Origin: Ignavibacteriales bacterium
GTDB lineage: Bacteria > Bacteroidota > Ignavibacteria > Ignavibacteriales > Melioribacteraceae
DNA: 64,000 bases
NCBI GenBank assembly: GCA_026390795.1
Contig: JAPLFG010000003.1
Span: 2,294,001-2,358,000 of the forward strand
Reading direction: 5' to 3'
Part shown: in pieces, positions 47,150-55,879 of the stretch
Numbering within the stretch: position 1 is the first letter of the stretch
How the letters are laid out: each line of letters begins with the position of its first letter
Position numbers and translations under genes: made by a program
Notes under the pieces: generated by a model
Databases searched by the model: none
What the model was told of the DNA's origin: nothing
The model's input: the letters and a program-made list of their open reading frames with translations, nothing else

Positions 47150-49597
47150 ATGTTTTTCGAGAAAGCAAAAAAACTATTTGCATCGGCATCTTTATTTACC
47201 TTTCTAGTTGGTCTTTCCGGCTGCGGTATGTGGACGGACTTTACTACTTATTTTAATACCTACTATAATGCTAAAACTCTTTTTGATCAAGTTGAAGAAG
47301 AGATAAAAAACCAGAAGAAAGACCTCTTTGTATTCAGAGAAGATTTGCAGGCGGCATCTCAATACGGCGGAAGATTGACGTCGCAATATGGCACTCAACC
47401 AACAAATCAGTTTGGAGTTCAACCAACGAATTCTACCGAGGCAATGCAAACCGGGAACAGACAACAGGGAGTTCAGCCTAACTCTACTCAATTTGCAAAT
47501 CAAACGGCTACCCCTCAACTAAGCGGGACTCTCAATGATAATCTGAAAAAAGTTGTTGAGAAGTGTTCAAAGATTCTGCAATACGAAAAGAACTCATCCT
47601 ATTTTGCCGACGCGCTTTTTATAACCGGGAAAGCTCTTTATTACCAGCAGGAATATGCTCGTGCCCAAAGAAAATTTACGGAGCTTGCTGGAGTTGGAAA
47701 AACTAAATATTCTTCTGAAAATAAATTATGGCTCGCTAAAACAGATCTGCAGCTGCATGATTTTGACGAAGGTTTGAAACTGATTAACGATGTTAAGACC
47801 GCATCGGTGAATGAAGGTAACGATGCACTATTCAATGATGCTTCGATAACAAAGATATCATTTTTAATTTTCCGTGAAGAACAAAGTGCTGCAATTGATG
47901 AATGCAAAGACTATTTAAGTAAATCTAAAGATGATGAAATTTGCGCACTTGTTTCTTATCAGATGGGTAAAATATATCTTCAACTGAATGATGCGGAAAA
48001 TGCATTTCAAGCTTTCACTTCAGTTTCAAAATATTCTCCGACCGTTGATATTGATTTTAAAAGCCGGTTTGAATCAGCAAAGCTTTTAAAATCACTTAAA
48101 AGATTGGATGAAAGCGAAACAGCTTTTAACGATCTGAGGTATCTCGGCAAATTCAAGAATTATCTTGACCAGGTGTTAATTGAAATTGGACAAATATATG
48201 TTGAGAAAGACCGCATCAATCCGGCAATCGATATTTTTCGCGAGGTTGACACGACGTATAGACAATTTCCTACATCGGGAATTGCAGAGGCAAGACTTGG
48301 TGAGATATACCGCAAGAAACTAGGACTTTATGATAGTGCATATACTTACTATAGTAGAGCAGCAATATCAATGGCTCCAAGAGAAGATAAAACGGAAGCA
48401 GGACTTCAAGCAACGAATTTAAACAAGTACTTTGCTTTTAAGGAAGAAGAAAAGGATTTAGAAACTAAAATTGGGTATAAAAAAGATCCAACATTGTTTG
48501 TAAGAGACTCCGTTGATTATGAAATTGCATATCGGCAATATATGGATGATGTGAATAAAATGAGCGAGACTCAAACCACGGATCCGAATGCTATAAATCA
48601 GCAAAAATTTGATATTTCATTTCTAGAACAACAATACAAACAACAACAATTGGTACTATTTCGAAATCCCAAAATAGGATTGATCCCAACTCCTTCTCAA
48701 TTAATTGCGCTTGGCAGATATAAAAAACCGGAAAACGTAAAACTGTCTGCGGATACACTGGGTACTATACTTGCCAAAAGTTTGTACGGACTTGCAAGTC
48801 TTTTTTATTCAGAGTTGGATCGGTCGGATTCGGCGTATTTTTATTTCAAAAAAATATTGAACGACTTTCCTGATAAGCCGGTCAAAGTTCAAACAATGTA
48901 TGCATTAGGCACTTATTATGAAACGCATAATGATTCGGTGAAAGCAGACAGCATTTTTAAATACATCTATGATAATTTCGAAAAGGATCCTTTAAGGAAT
49001 GCCGTAGCACAAAAATTAGGTCTTGTTAAGAAAGAAGAGAATATTATTGTTGCAAAAAAAGAAGCGGATCCCGCCGAAAAATTTTATGATACAGCGGAAC
49101 AATTGTATTACAGCAAAAAATATGTAGAAGCAATCGATTCATTTAGAACAATTTATTTAAAATTTCCGGAATCATCCTTTGCACCTAAATCGGCATATTA
49201 TATTGGATTGATATACGAAAATAATCTAAAAATGTATGATTCAGCGGCTTCTTCGTATGGAATGATAATTAAAGATTTTGCGAAGTCTCCTCTTGCCGGT
49301 ACTGTCTTAGCTAAACTTACAGAGTATAAGAATGAAAAGGAAAGAATACGGAAAGAGGAAGAGAATAAACAGAAAGAATTGGAAGCAAAGCAAAAAGAGA
49401 AAGAAGCCAAATCCGCTGAGCTAAATAAAACAGTTGTTGAACAACAACAGAAACGAGAGATAGGTAAAGACGATAAAATTGTTAATCGTCCTCTCTTAAA
49501 AGTTCCGGCACAGAAACAAGATTCTTTAAAATCTCCCCCCAGCGATAGTCTTAAAACAAAAACCGACACGACTAAATTAAAACGTATCGAAAAATAG
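47150..49597 (+). CDS. TPR-repeat outer-membrane lipoprotein (SprE/PorW-like)
   Basis: A lipoprotein signal with lipobox LSGC is followed by MWTDFTTYFNTYYNAKTLF, a start resembling SprE/PorW-like TPR lipoproteins that assist the type IX secretion system in Bacteroidetes. About ten tetratricopeptide-like helix pairs fill residues 150-725. A Gln/Asn/Thr-rich low-complexity stretch (about 70-125) and a Lys/Glu-rich coiled C-terminal tail flank them. The 815-residue length is close to that group. No other type IX genes are in the window, so the role in secretion or motility is only a suggestion; a BamD/YbgF-like scaffold is the alternative. Confidence 0.72.
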   Translation: MFFEKAKKLFASASLFTFLVGLSGCGMWTDFTTYFNTYYNAKTLFDQVEEEIKNQKKDLFVFREDLQAASQYGGRLTSQYGTQPTNQFGVQPTNSTEAMQTGNRQQGVQPNSTQFANQTATPQLSGTLNDNLKKVVEKCSKILQYEKNSSYFADALFITGKALYYQQEYARAQRKFTELAGVGKTKYSSENKLWLAKTDLQLHDFDEGLKLINDVKTASVNEGNDALFNDASITKISFLIFREEQSAAIDECKDYLSKSKDDEICALVSYQMGKIYLQLNDAENAFQAFTSVSKYSPTVDIDFKSRFESAKLLKSLKRLDESETAFNDLRYLGKFKNYLDQVLIEIGQIYVEKDRINPAIDIFREVDTTYRQFPTSGIAEARLGEIYRKKLGLYDSAYTYYSRAAISMAPREDKTEAGLQATNLNKYFAFKEEEKDLETKIGYKKDPTLFVRDSVDYEIAYRQYMDDVNKMSETQTTDPNAINQQKFDISFLEQQYKQQQLVLFRNPKIGLIPTPSQLIALGRYKKPENVKLSADTLGTILAKSLYGLASLFYSELDRSDSAYFYFKKILNDFPDKPVKVQTMYALGTYYETHNDSVKADSIFKYIYDNFEKDPLRNAVAQKLGLVKKEENIIVAKKEADPAEKFYDTAEQLYYSKKYVEAIDSFRTIYLKFPESSFAPKSAYYIGLIYENNLKMYDSAASSYGMIIKDFAKSPLAGTVLAKLTEYKNEKERIRKEEENKQKELEAKQKEKEAKSAELNKTVVEQQQKREIGKDDKIVNRPLLKVPAQKQDSLKSPPSDSLKTKTDTTKLKRIEK
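47384..47431 (+). repeat. 24-base tandem repeat in the TPR lipoprotein gene
   Basis: Two adjacent 24-base units (47384-47407 and 47408-47431) encode QYGTQPTN and QFGVQPTN. More diverged copies lie on both sides (QYGGRLTS before, QQGVQPNS after). They form the Gln/Thr-rich linker behind the lipidated N-terminus. Confidence 0.65.
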
Positions 49598-49621
49598 GAT
49601 TGTCAACACATATCGAATGCA

Positions 49622-50281
49622 ATGATCACCCGAAAAAAAGTATTGGATTTAATTGAAAAGGGAGAAGGATTAAATGTTGAGTTTAAACAGCGTTTCTCTT
49701 CTCATGAAAAAATTGCAAAGGAGATGATCGCATTTGCAAATACACGCGGCGGATTTATTCTCTTTGGCGTTGATGATGATAAATCCATTTATGGGATAGA
49801 GAGCGAAAAGAGCGATCTTGATCTTGTAAACGACGCGGCTGAAAAATTTTGCGAACCTCATGTTGATCTAAAAATTGATGCTGTCGAAATCGATAAAAAA
49901 GATCTGCTCATTGTAGAAGTCATTGAATCCAAATTTAAACCACATCGCATACAAGATTATAAAAAAGCACTCAACTTGAATGATGCTCAAGTGTATGTAC
50001 GGGTTAATGACAAAAGTGTTCTTGCGAGTAAAGAAATGATCAAACTTTTACAGAGCCAATCTACCGGAAAAATTTTAGAGAAATATATTGTCGGCGACAA
50101 GGAAAAAATTGTCTTTAATCTACTTGATCAAAAAGAGGAATTGACGGTGAAAGAGTTATGCAAATTTGCAAATATTTCCGAGAGACGAGCTTCTCGTACT
50201 TTGATAAAACTTGTGCGTGCAAATCTTCTGTTGATACATCAAAAGGACAATGGGGAAAGTTATTTTACTTATGCAGGCTGA
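49622..50281 (+). CDS. AlbA_2 (Schlafen-type) domain protein with winged helix
   Basis: The N-terminal domain (residues 10-125) is an AlbA_2 / divergent AAA_4 fold: LNVEFKQRFSSHEKIAKEM, then IAFANTRGGFILFGVDDD, with the YGIE segment after it. The last 70 residues look like a winged helix (LTVKELCKFANISERRASRT), so DNA or RNA binding is likely. Proteins of this type are usually annotated as ATP-binding transcriptional regulators, and a few act in defence, but nothing around this gene supports defence. It lies 25 bases after the TPR lipoprotein gene and ends within a stem-loop. Confidence 0.78.
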   Translation: MITRKKVLDLIEKGEGLNVEFKQRFSSHEKIAKEMIAFANTRGGFILFGVDDDKSIYGIESEKSDLDLVNDAAEKFCEPHVDLKIDAVEIDKKDLLIVEVIESKFKPHRIQDYKKALNLNDAQVYVRVNDKSVLASKEMIKLLQSQSTGKILEKYIVGDKEKIVFNLLDQKEELTVKELCKFANISERRASRTLIKLVRANLLLIHQKDNGESYFTYAG

Positions 50282-50340
50282 CATTCAATGGTCTAAACGC
50301 TACTAACATATTTGATAAATATGTGTGAGATGTCAGCATT
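50277..50340 (+). terminator. Nested stem-loop after the AlbA_2 gene
   Basis: GCTGACAT (50277-50284) pairs with ATGTCAGC (50330-50337). Inside it lies a second perfect palindrome, ACATATTT-GAT-AAATATGT (50306-50324). It starts at the stop codon and is followed by ATTCTTTTC, so it may act as a terminator; a regulatory site is possible. Confidence 0.45.
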
Positions 50341-51222
50341 CTTTTCAGTTCTGGAGAATAATAAGACCAATTACATGAAGTATAATGGCTGTTGCGAAGT
50401 GTGCTATCATTGCTATTATTGTTTATATGATTACAAAGAGTCAGTCCTATTAAAGAAATCATTAATACTAACAATATATTTTTCACTTGTCAGCATAATA
50501 TTTAAATGTTTTTTGATTACAATTGTCTATGTTTTCTTTTACTTCTATAGTCGTCTTTTGAACTTGCCGTTGTTAAAAGTCGTTTTTCTTTCTCTTCGTT
50601 TTAATTGTCTGTTTATTTTTGTCAAACGTTGCAAAAAAATAACAGATTCAAAAAGTATTTTAGCAACCTGATTTTTCCATTCAGGCTAATAAATAAATTT
50701 AGTTTGCTTTTTCATAAAGAAACTTTGAAATAATTATTGCTTCTACAAAGCTGCCATTTATCAATATTGTTAATTCAAATAGTTTCAATAAAATTGCTTC
50801 TTGCAATAAAGTGTGATAAACAAACCATTTCCGAAAAACCCAATACATTAGACAAATTGTAAATCCTTAAAACAAACATCTTCTCATCCAGTTTTGCAAA
50901 GGAATAGATTTTCGAAATAGTGTAAATAATCAACTATGAGCAATACTTAATATTAGTAGACCATCAATAGATGGAAAAAGATCTCTTGTGGGATTACTTC
51001 TATGAATAATTTGATTTGCCAATTTGGCGTATATAGATTTTTTTGCACAGGCGAGAACATAAATAGTACTACTAAAACTTCTTCACATATAAAACCTGCA
51101 ATTATGCCAGAGTAAATAATTTTGAGTGCTTTGTTTTTTATACATTTTAACATTTTGTTATTGAATTCTTCTATTCAAAGTGTTTATATCCAACTTATTA
51201 TGGTTAGCTGGAAAAAATATTT
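50341..51222. other. AT-rich stretch without a supportable gene
   Basis: About 880 bases with markedly lower GC than the neighbours. Short open frames exist on both strands (for example 50953-51153 minus and 50312-50671 plus), but they are Cys/Phe/Tyr/Leu-rich or hydrophobic readings without ribosome sites or recognisable families. It may be decayed coding sequence. I see no repeats that would mark an insertion element. Confidence 0.5.
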
Positions 51223-51696
51223 TTATTGTGGAATTTTAAGTATCATCATTACAAAAGCAGCAAGAGGTGTCAATAATGCAACAAGCCCCCAAATATCCCA
51301 CTCCAGATAAATTTTGTGGAAATTTACCCAATCAAAATCCTTCGACTCATCTTTATTCAAAACAAGGTTATATATTTTTTTTTGCAAAGGTGCAACCTTA
51401 ACTCCAAAGACAATACCGGAAATTGTAAAAAGCACGATGGACCAAAAGATCCAGCCAGTTCGAAGAATCGGGTAGTGTGCGTATATAGCTGCCACTATTC
51501 CGCCGGCGGTAATAATAATAACGCCCGGAATTGTAAAATATTTATCAGCCTTTATTAGGCTCTTCATAGTATGGGCAATTATTTTTAGGTCTTTCGTCTT
51601 TACTGCAACGTACATCCAGTAAAGCCCGGTTATTATATTTCCTAAAAAAATTACAACGGCGGTAAGGTGTATTAATTTAAAATAAACATAGTCCAT
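51223..51696 (-). CDS. DUF2269 family integral membrane protein
   Basis: This 157-residue protein has four hydrophobic helices and matches DUF2269: N-terminal LIHLTAVVIFLGNIITGLYW, then DKYFTIPGVIIITAGGIV and LRTGWIFWSIVLFTISG, ending with LLTPLAAFVMMILK. Conserved histidines and aromatic residues in helix 1 are typical of the family, whose function is unknown. It is a single gene on the minus strand, bordered on one side by the empty AT-rich stretch. Confidence 0.8.
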   Translation of the reverse strand: MDYVYFKLIHLTAVVIFLGNIITGLYWMYVAVKTKDLKIIAHTMKSLIKADKYFTIPGVIIITAGGIVAAIYAHYPILRTGWIFWSIVLFTISGIVFGVKVAPLQKKIYNLVLNKDESKDFDWVNFHKIYLEWDIWGLVALLTPLAAFVMMILKIPQ

Positions 51697-51852
51697 ATAA
51701 TATCTATTCCTTTTTCTGTTTTTGAATTGATATCAAACGGCAAAGCTGATTAGCCTTTGTCCGTTTCATATTTAATCCTATTTATACATTTTGCTGATAT
51801 CGGTTCCAAAGAATTCTTCATTTTTTATGTGCAGCTCCTTACTCCGAATGCA

Positions 51853-53196
51853 TTACATTATTCTTTTTATTCTTTCTACAGGTCCGTCACTCCAAACAAA
51901 TTCAAAATATTTAATTGGCGTTTCGATGACCGGCATTTTTAACCTAACATCTTCTCTTCCTTCCAGCATAAAAGTATGATTGTTTATATAAGTTAGAATT
52001 TTTTTAGCCCCGGATTTATTTACATAATAAAGCACCCGGTCTTCAAAAATAATTTTCCTGTCGTCTTCATAATTACCCACTATTTTATTGATGAAATCTA
52101 TCGACGGAACTTCAGGGTTTAGCTGCGCTTCATATTCGGGTAACAGCCATCTATAAATTTGTTTGTGTTCTTCGTTTGGATCGCGATTTTCAAGTTGAGT
52201 GCAAATTTCAGCCATCGATTTCGCTAAAGCTTTGGATTGATCGATTTTAATATCCGGTGTTACTCCTGTTCCCTCCCAATTTTTTCCGGTAGGCAATACG
52301 TTAAAAGATCCGGTTGGGACCATCATGTATAGAAAATCATTTATAATAAACAACTCGCCGGGATTAGCTTTTCCACTTGTTTGTTCTCCAACAATAATCG
52401 CTCTTTTAAATTGCTGTAAAACGTATGAAACAGCTTCAGCGGCAGAAGCGGTTTTATTGCTGACTAAAATATACAAAGGCACATTATCCGGAATTTTTTT
52501 AACCGAAGGATCATATTTAACAATACTTTCTTTTGACTGGGCAGCTTTTCTAAATTTAACATCGCCTAATTTTTTCCCATCCGGCAGAAAATAATTTACA
52601 ATTAATTCGGAAGCATCGGAATCACCGCCCCCGTTTTCTCTAAAATCAAGTATTATTGCCGATGAACTGCTGATGAAATTCATAGCACCGGTGGTACTTT
52701 CCTTTGCCAATTTTAAATCTGTAAACCGATCGAATTTAAAATAACCAATATTGCCTTCTAATCTTTCGACCGTTCTCAAGCCGTAATTTTCGAACCTTAT
52801 CCATGCCAGTAGTTCGGGAGTGTATGAGGCAGGTCCCTGAACCCCGCTGTTTTTTTCTGCTTTTATCTGCTTAACTAAATCGGGACTAAAAGAAATCTTA
52901 AGATGTTTATCCTCTCCGGCAGTTTGCAGATCCTTATTAAGCCTATTAAGAAATTGCTGCGGATCGGAATATTCACTGTATTCATTTTTAGAGAGTCTTC
53001 TTTTAATGTCGGTTTCTATTTTATTGAACTTGTCAGGGAAGACGTAGTTTTCTTTAACTAGTTCAAGTGTTTTGTTAATAATATTTGCTTTTTGATTTTC
53101 ACTCAAACTCTCATTTGAATTCTGCGCGTTCAGTTTTGCGACGGCAAGTGCGGCAAATATCAGGGTGATAAGTAGTTTCATTTTTATAGTATTCAT
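51853..53196 (-). CDS. Secreted S41-family (C-terminal processing/IRBP-like) peptidase
   Basis: A signal peptide (ending about NAQ, residue 25) is followed by a helical N-terminal domain and the S41 serine-protease fold. ILDFRENGGGDSDAS lies near 181-196, the likely nucleophile S251 is in NKTASAAE, and VGEQTSGKANPG follows. No PDZ domain is obvious, so it is of the tricorn/IRBP-like subgroup. The C-terminal 90 residues form a beta domain. It is encoded 25 bases after the DUF6249-like gene, both reading away from an ECF sigma factor operon that probably controls them. Confidence 0.85.
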   Translation of the reverse strand: MNTIKMKLLITLIFAALAVAKLNAQNSNESLSENQKANIINKTLELVKENYVFPDKFNKIETDIKRRLSKNEYSEYSDPQQFLNRLNKDLQTAGEDKHLKISFSPDLVKQIKAEKNSGVQGPASYTPELLAWIRFENYGLRTVERLEGNIGYFKFDRFTDLKLAKESTTGAMNFISSSSAIILDFRENGGGDSDASELIVNYFLPDGKKLGDVKFRKAAQSKESIVKYDPSVKKIPDNVPLYILVSNKTASAAEAVSYVLQQFKRAIIVGEQTSGKANPGELFIINDFLYMMVPTGSFNVLPTGKNWEGTGVTPDIKIDQSKALAKSMAEICTQLENRDPNEEHKQIYRWLLPEYEAQLNPEVPSIDFINKIVGNYEDDRKIIFEDRVLYYVNKSGAKKILTYINNHTFMLEGREDVRLKMPVIETPIKYFEFVWSDGPVERIKRIM

Positions 53197-53221
53197 GTAG
53201 GTTCATTCATTAAGTGATTAA

Positions 53222-53704
53222 TTATTTATTGAAATTTTTATTGAGAATTGCAGAGTAAGTATAGAAAGCAAGTGAGATAAAAATCAGGATTATACTTAAA
53301 GGTAAATATCCAGTGGGTTCTGCCACCACATCCCTTAACAAATAAATTAACAACAGCGCCGCACCAAGTGCGCCGGAAAGTAGGAACATTTTTAACGACT
53401 GAAGTTTGTAGATGATATTGCTTTCTTTAAACAATTGGATTAAAGTATCTTCTGAAACTCCCTTTTCTAGAACTCTTAATTTTAGTTTATTTTCCTCTCT
53501 GTTTTTTATGACCGTAACTATAATATTGAAAACTAGAAAAAGAAATAGCAATGGAATTCCGATCTCTAGGAATTTATCGGGAATTATTTTGTTGGCGTCT
53601 GGGTTCTTAACCAAATTATCTACATTTCCCGGAGTCTGTGCATATATTACCGGGGATATCATTGCAAAAGTAACCAGCAAGATCTTTTTTTTAATTTTGT
53701 TCAT
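53222..53704 (-). CDS. DUF6249-like membrane protein
   Basis: The 160 residues comprise an N-terminal signal or anchor helix (KKILLVTFAMISPVIYAQ), a second helix (GIPLLFLFLVFNIIVTVI) and a cytoplasmic linker with the LRVLEKGVSEDTLIQLF segment. Two closing helices near 105 and 135 follow. The RVLEKG pattern is typical of DUF6249 proteins, which are often found with ECF sigma factors in Bacteroidetes; function unknown. It is first in the operon with the S41 peptidase, transcribed from the promoter at 53738-53765. Confidence 0.68.
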   Translation of the reverse strand: MNKIKKKILLVTFAMISPVIYAQTPGNVDNLVKNPDANKIIPDKFLEIGIPLLFLFLVFNIIVTVIKNREENKLKLRVLEKGVSEDTLIQLFKESNIIYKLQSLKMFLLSGALGAALLLIYLLRDVVAEPTGYLPLSIILIFISLAFYTYSAILNKNFNK

Positions 53705-53737
53705 AACTGATCCTCAGAATTTATTTCGTTTGGATGA

Positions 53738-53765
53738 TTGGACAGGGAACCGGGCTGAAAGTTGC
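53738..53765 (-). promoter_or_regulatory. ECF-type promoter for the DUF6249/S41 operon
   Basis: On the minus strand, GCAACTT (53765-53759), a 16-base spacer and TCCAA (53742-53738) match the RpoE-like layout GGAACTT-N16-TCAAA. It lies 34 bases before the ATG of the DUF6249-like gene. The -35 box and the spacing are identical to those of the divergent promoter at 53799-53826. Confidence 0.65.
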
Positions 53766-53798
53766 GGATAAATAAAAGATATTTTTGTTAAGCAGGAT

Positions 53799-53826
53799 GC
53801 AACTTTGCAAAGCTCTTTCAGTCAAA
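53799..53826 (+). promoter_or_regulatory. ECF-type promoter for the sigma/anti-sigma operon
   Basis: GCAACTT (53799-53805), a 16-base spacer and TCAAA (53822-53826) fit an RpoE-like ECF promoter, with one change in the -35 box from GGAACTT. It lies 24 bases before the sigma factor ATG at 53851, implying autoregulation. Confidence 0.7.
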
Positions 53827-53850
53827 TGAAGTATCATTTATTTTTATTAT

Positions 53851-54423
53851 ATGAGTATTGAAACCGATGAACATAGATTGGTAGAGGAAATTTTATCAGG
53901 GGATAGAAATGCTTTTAAGCAATTAATTAATAAATATGAACGTTTGGTCAAACATATAGTATTCCCGATTCTGAAAAATCAAGATGATCGTGCCGATGTT
54001 TGCCAGGATGTGTTCCTGAAAATTTATACCAAATTAAACAGTTTTGAATTCAGAGCAAGGTTATCGACCTGGATAGGAAATATTACATATAATACATGTG
54101 TTAATTATCTGCAGAAGAAAAAAAACTTACTGATAGATGATTATTTAACTAGCGAGGAGTCTGCAGATTCTAAAATGAATATATTCATTGCCAAAAACGA
54201 TCTAACCCCGGCGGATATACTGATTAAAAAAGAAGAAATCGTTTCCCTTACCGGCGCTATAAACAAACTTACTCCAGTTCAGAAAACAGTTATTTTACTT
54301 TTCCATCAGGATGATCTTAGCCTGGAGGAGATAAGTAACATAATGGAGTTACCGTCGAATACAATCAAAAGTCATTTGTACCGGGCGCGTATGAAACTAA
54401 AAGAAATATTAATTAATCAATAA
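53851..54423 (+). CDS. ECF sigma factor with adjacent anti-sigma gene
   Basis: This 190-residue sigma factor has region 2 at about 22-95 (DDRADVCQDVFLKIYTKL, STWIGNITYNTCVNYLQ) and region 4 at about 128-185 (INKLTPVQKTVILLFHQDDL, LEEISNIMELPSNTIKSHLY). It starts without a strong Shine-Dalgarno sequence, 24 bases after its own candidate promoter. The anti-sigma gene follows after seven bases. The divergent DUF6249-like and S41 protease genes, with a matching promoter, are its likely regulon, pointing to an envelope-stress or surface response. Confidence 0.92.
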   Translation: MSIETDEHRLVEEILSGDRNAFKQLINKYERLVKHIVFPILKNQDDRADVCQDVFLKIYTKLNSFEFRARLSTWIGNITYNTCVNYLQKKKNLLIDDYLTSEESADSKMNIFIAKNDLTPADILIKKEEIVSLTGAINKLTPVQKTVILLFHQDDLSLEEISNIMELPSNTIKSHLYRARMKLKEILINQ

Positions 54424-54430
54424 GGAATTT

Positions 54431-54871
54431 ATGTATAGTTTAAAACATTATTCGGATGAAGAAATTCAGGCGGCACTTGACAACAGGTCTGTCAATGATA
54501 ATGCAGTGTTTGAACTGCATTTAAAGGAATGCGATGGCTGTAATAAAAAATTTAAGGCTTATTCCTCAATCCGGTCTTTTTTAAAATACAAAGTTGAAAT
54601 CCCGAGACTGGAAATAGATTTAGTTGAAGCCGTAATGAATAAAATTCCGGAAAAAAGCAGGACCCATTTAATTTTTAATAAGGCTTTTAACGGACTTATG
54701 ACTATTGTCGGGTTGATGATTATATCAATTTGTATAAAATTTCTTGGAGACACATCCGTTTCACCCGGTCCAATAATCCTTTTTATTTTATTTTTAGGTT
54801 TTCATTTTTTAGTTTCACTCAAGGAAACTCGTATCCTAATCAAGAGATATTCAAAATTAATCAATATATAG
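54431..54871 (+). CDS. Zinc-binding anti-sigma factor-like membrane protein
   Basis: The 146 residues begin with a ZAS-type domain whose ligands are H30, C34 and C37 in ELHLKECDGC, which in this family grips the sigma factor. A basic linker and two transmembrane helices (about 78-97 and 108-130) follow, and a short basic tail ends the protein. The two-helix, cytoplasm-facing layout differs from the usual single-pass type with a periplasmic sensor domain; no periplasmic domain is present. It is encoded seven bases after the sigma factor gene. Confidence 0.82.
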   Translation: MYSLKHYSDEEIQAALDNRSVNDNAVFELHLKECDGCNKKFKAYSSIRSFLKYKVEIPRLEIDLVEAVMNKIPEKSRTHLIFNKAFNGLMTIVGLMIISICIKFLGDTSVSPGPIILFILFLGFHFLVSLKETRILIKRYSKLINI

Positions 54872-55017
54872 GTGGGTATATTCTCCATACTCTCTTATCT
54901 ACCCTGAAATGTTTTGAGAACAAGCAGTGTGTCTGCAAAAGAGCTCAAAAAATCAACAGATACAAAACTATTTATTAAATAACTTTAATCTACCGGTGGA
55001 TAATAGAGAGCTAAAAA

Positions 55018-55554
55018 CTATTTGTTGTCAAAAACTCTTCTCAACTCAAAAATTGATATTCCGTATGCGACCGCCACATTTAACGATTGTTTGATTCCAA
55101 ATTGCGGAATTTCAATTGAGAGATCGCACAAACTTAATAGCTCCTGAGAAACACCGGTTATTTCATTACCGATCACAAGAGCGATCGGAAAAATATCTTT
55201 ATTCAATGCATAATTCGGAATACTCGAATCTGTTAATTCAAGTGCACAAATCTTGATCCCGAGTTTTTTCAAGCCCAGAATTACTTCTTTAGCCTCTTTT
55301 ACATATTCCCATTTAATACTATCCTGCGCGCCGAGTGCTGTTTTCAAAACTTCTTTCTTTGGCGGATGTGGTGTGTAGCCACATAAAAAAAGTTTTTCAA
55401 TCATCGCCCCATCCGAGGTACGGAATATTGAACCGACATTATAACTGCTGCGAATGCTATCGAGTACAACGTAAACCGGAAGTTTTTTTACTTTGTGTAC
55501 ATTTTCGAGTGTACTGCGGTTTTGTGAAATCTCGTCGTGTGTAAGTTTTTTCAT
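55018..55554 (-). CDS. SpoU/TrmH-family RNA 2'-O-methyltransferase
   Basis: This 178-residue SPOUT methyltransferase transfers a methyl group to a ribose 2'-OH of tRNA or rRNA. Motif 1 is LDSIRSSYNVGSIFRTSDG, motif 2 is ALVIGNEITGVSQELL, and motif 3 is EIPQFGIKQSLNVAVAYGIS, the region that forms the knot and binds SAM. I choose the ATG at 55554, one base after the stop of the SMR gene; the longer reading from 55587 would overlap that gene. It lacks an extra N-terminal RNA-binding domain. The target nucleotide is unknown. Confidence 0.88.
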   Translation of the reverse strand: MKKLTHDEISQNRSTLENVHKVKKLPVYVVLDSIRSSYNVGSIFRTSDGAMIEKLFLCGYTPHPPKKEVLKTALGAQDSIKWEYVKEAKEVILGLKKLGIKICALELTDSSIPNYALNKDIFPIALVIGNEITGVSQELLSLCDLSIEIPQFGIKQSLNVAVAYGISIFELRRVFDNK

Positions 55555-55555
55555 A

Positions 55556-55879
55556 CTAAGTGGCTTTGTAAGTAAGACGTAAGCCAATAATTCCTATAAC
55601 TATTAATAAAATAAATGCTATCCTCAATAGATCTCGAGGTTCTTCAAAGAATAGTATTCCATAAATTACGGTACCGACTGCTCCAATACCTGTCCAAACA
55701 GCATAAGCGGTACCAATCGGAATATTTTTAACTCCAAGAGAGAGAAAAACATAACTTAGAATCATTGTAATGATTGTAAAAATTGTAGCCTTGAGTTGTG
55801 TAAAACCTTCCGAATATTTTAGTCCAACTGCCCATGAAATTTCGAAAACAGATGCAATGAGTATATAAATCCAATCCAT
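55556..55879 (-). CDS. SMR-family transporter, Gdx/SugE type
   Basis: This is a four-helix small multidrug resistance protein of 107 residues. It carries the membrane glutamate in ASVFEISWAVGLKYSEGFT and the GTAYAVWTGIGAVGTVIYG signature, which is that of the guanidinium exporters (Gdx, formerly SugE), not of EmrE. It would exchange guanidinium for protons in the inner membrane. No guanidine riboswitch was recognised upstream; the gene starts on the last base of the GerMN lipoprotein stop codon, so it depends on that transcript. Confidence 0.85.
   Translation of the reverse strand: MDWIYILIASVFEISWAVGLKYSEGFTQLKATIFTIITMILSYVFLSLGVKNIPIGTAYAVWTGIGAVGTVIYGILFFEEPRDLLRIAFILLIVIGIIGLRLTYKAT

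Noticed and set aside
50265-50486. Signal-peptide-like open frame on the minus strand (GTG start)
   Set aside because: It has a hydrophobic start but no Shine-Dalgarno sequence, no recognisable family, and its end runs into the AlbA_2 gene and the stem-loop.
50312-50671. 119-codon open frame on the plus strand
   Set aside because: It starts inside a stem-loop, is rich in Cys, Phe, Tyr and Leu from T-rich sequence, and has no recognisable domain or ribosome site.
50953-51153. 66-codon hydrophobic open frame on the minus strand
   Set aside because: It could be a piece of a decayed membrane protein gene, but it matches nothing I know and has no flanking coding signal, so it is left in the empty stretch.
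51735-51766. Inverted repeat AAACGGCAAAG / CTTTGTCCGTTT between the DUF2269 and S41 genes
   Set aside because: The stem is imperfect and neither strand has a following T-tract, so a terminator call is not supported; no other role is evident.
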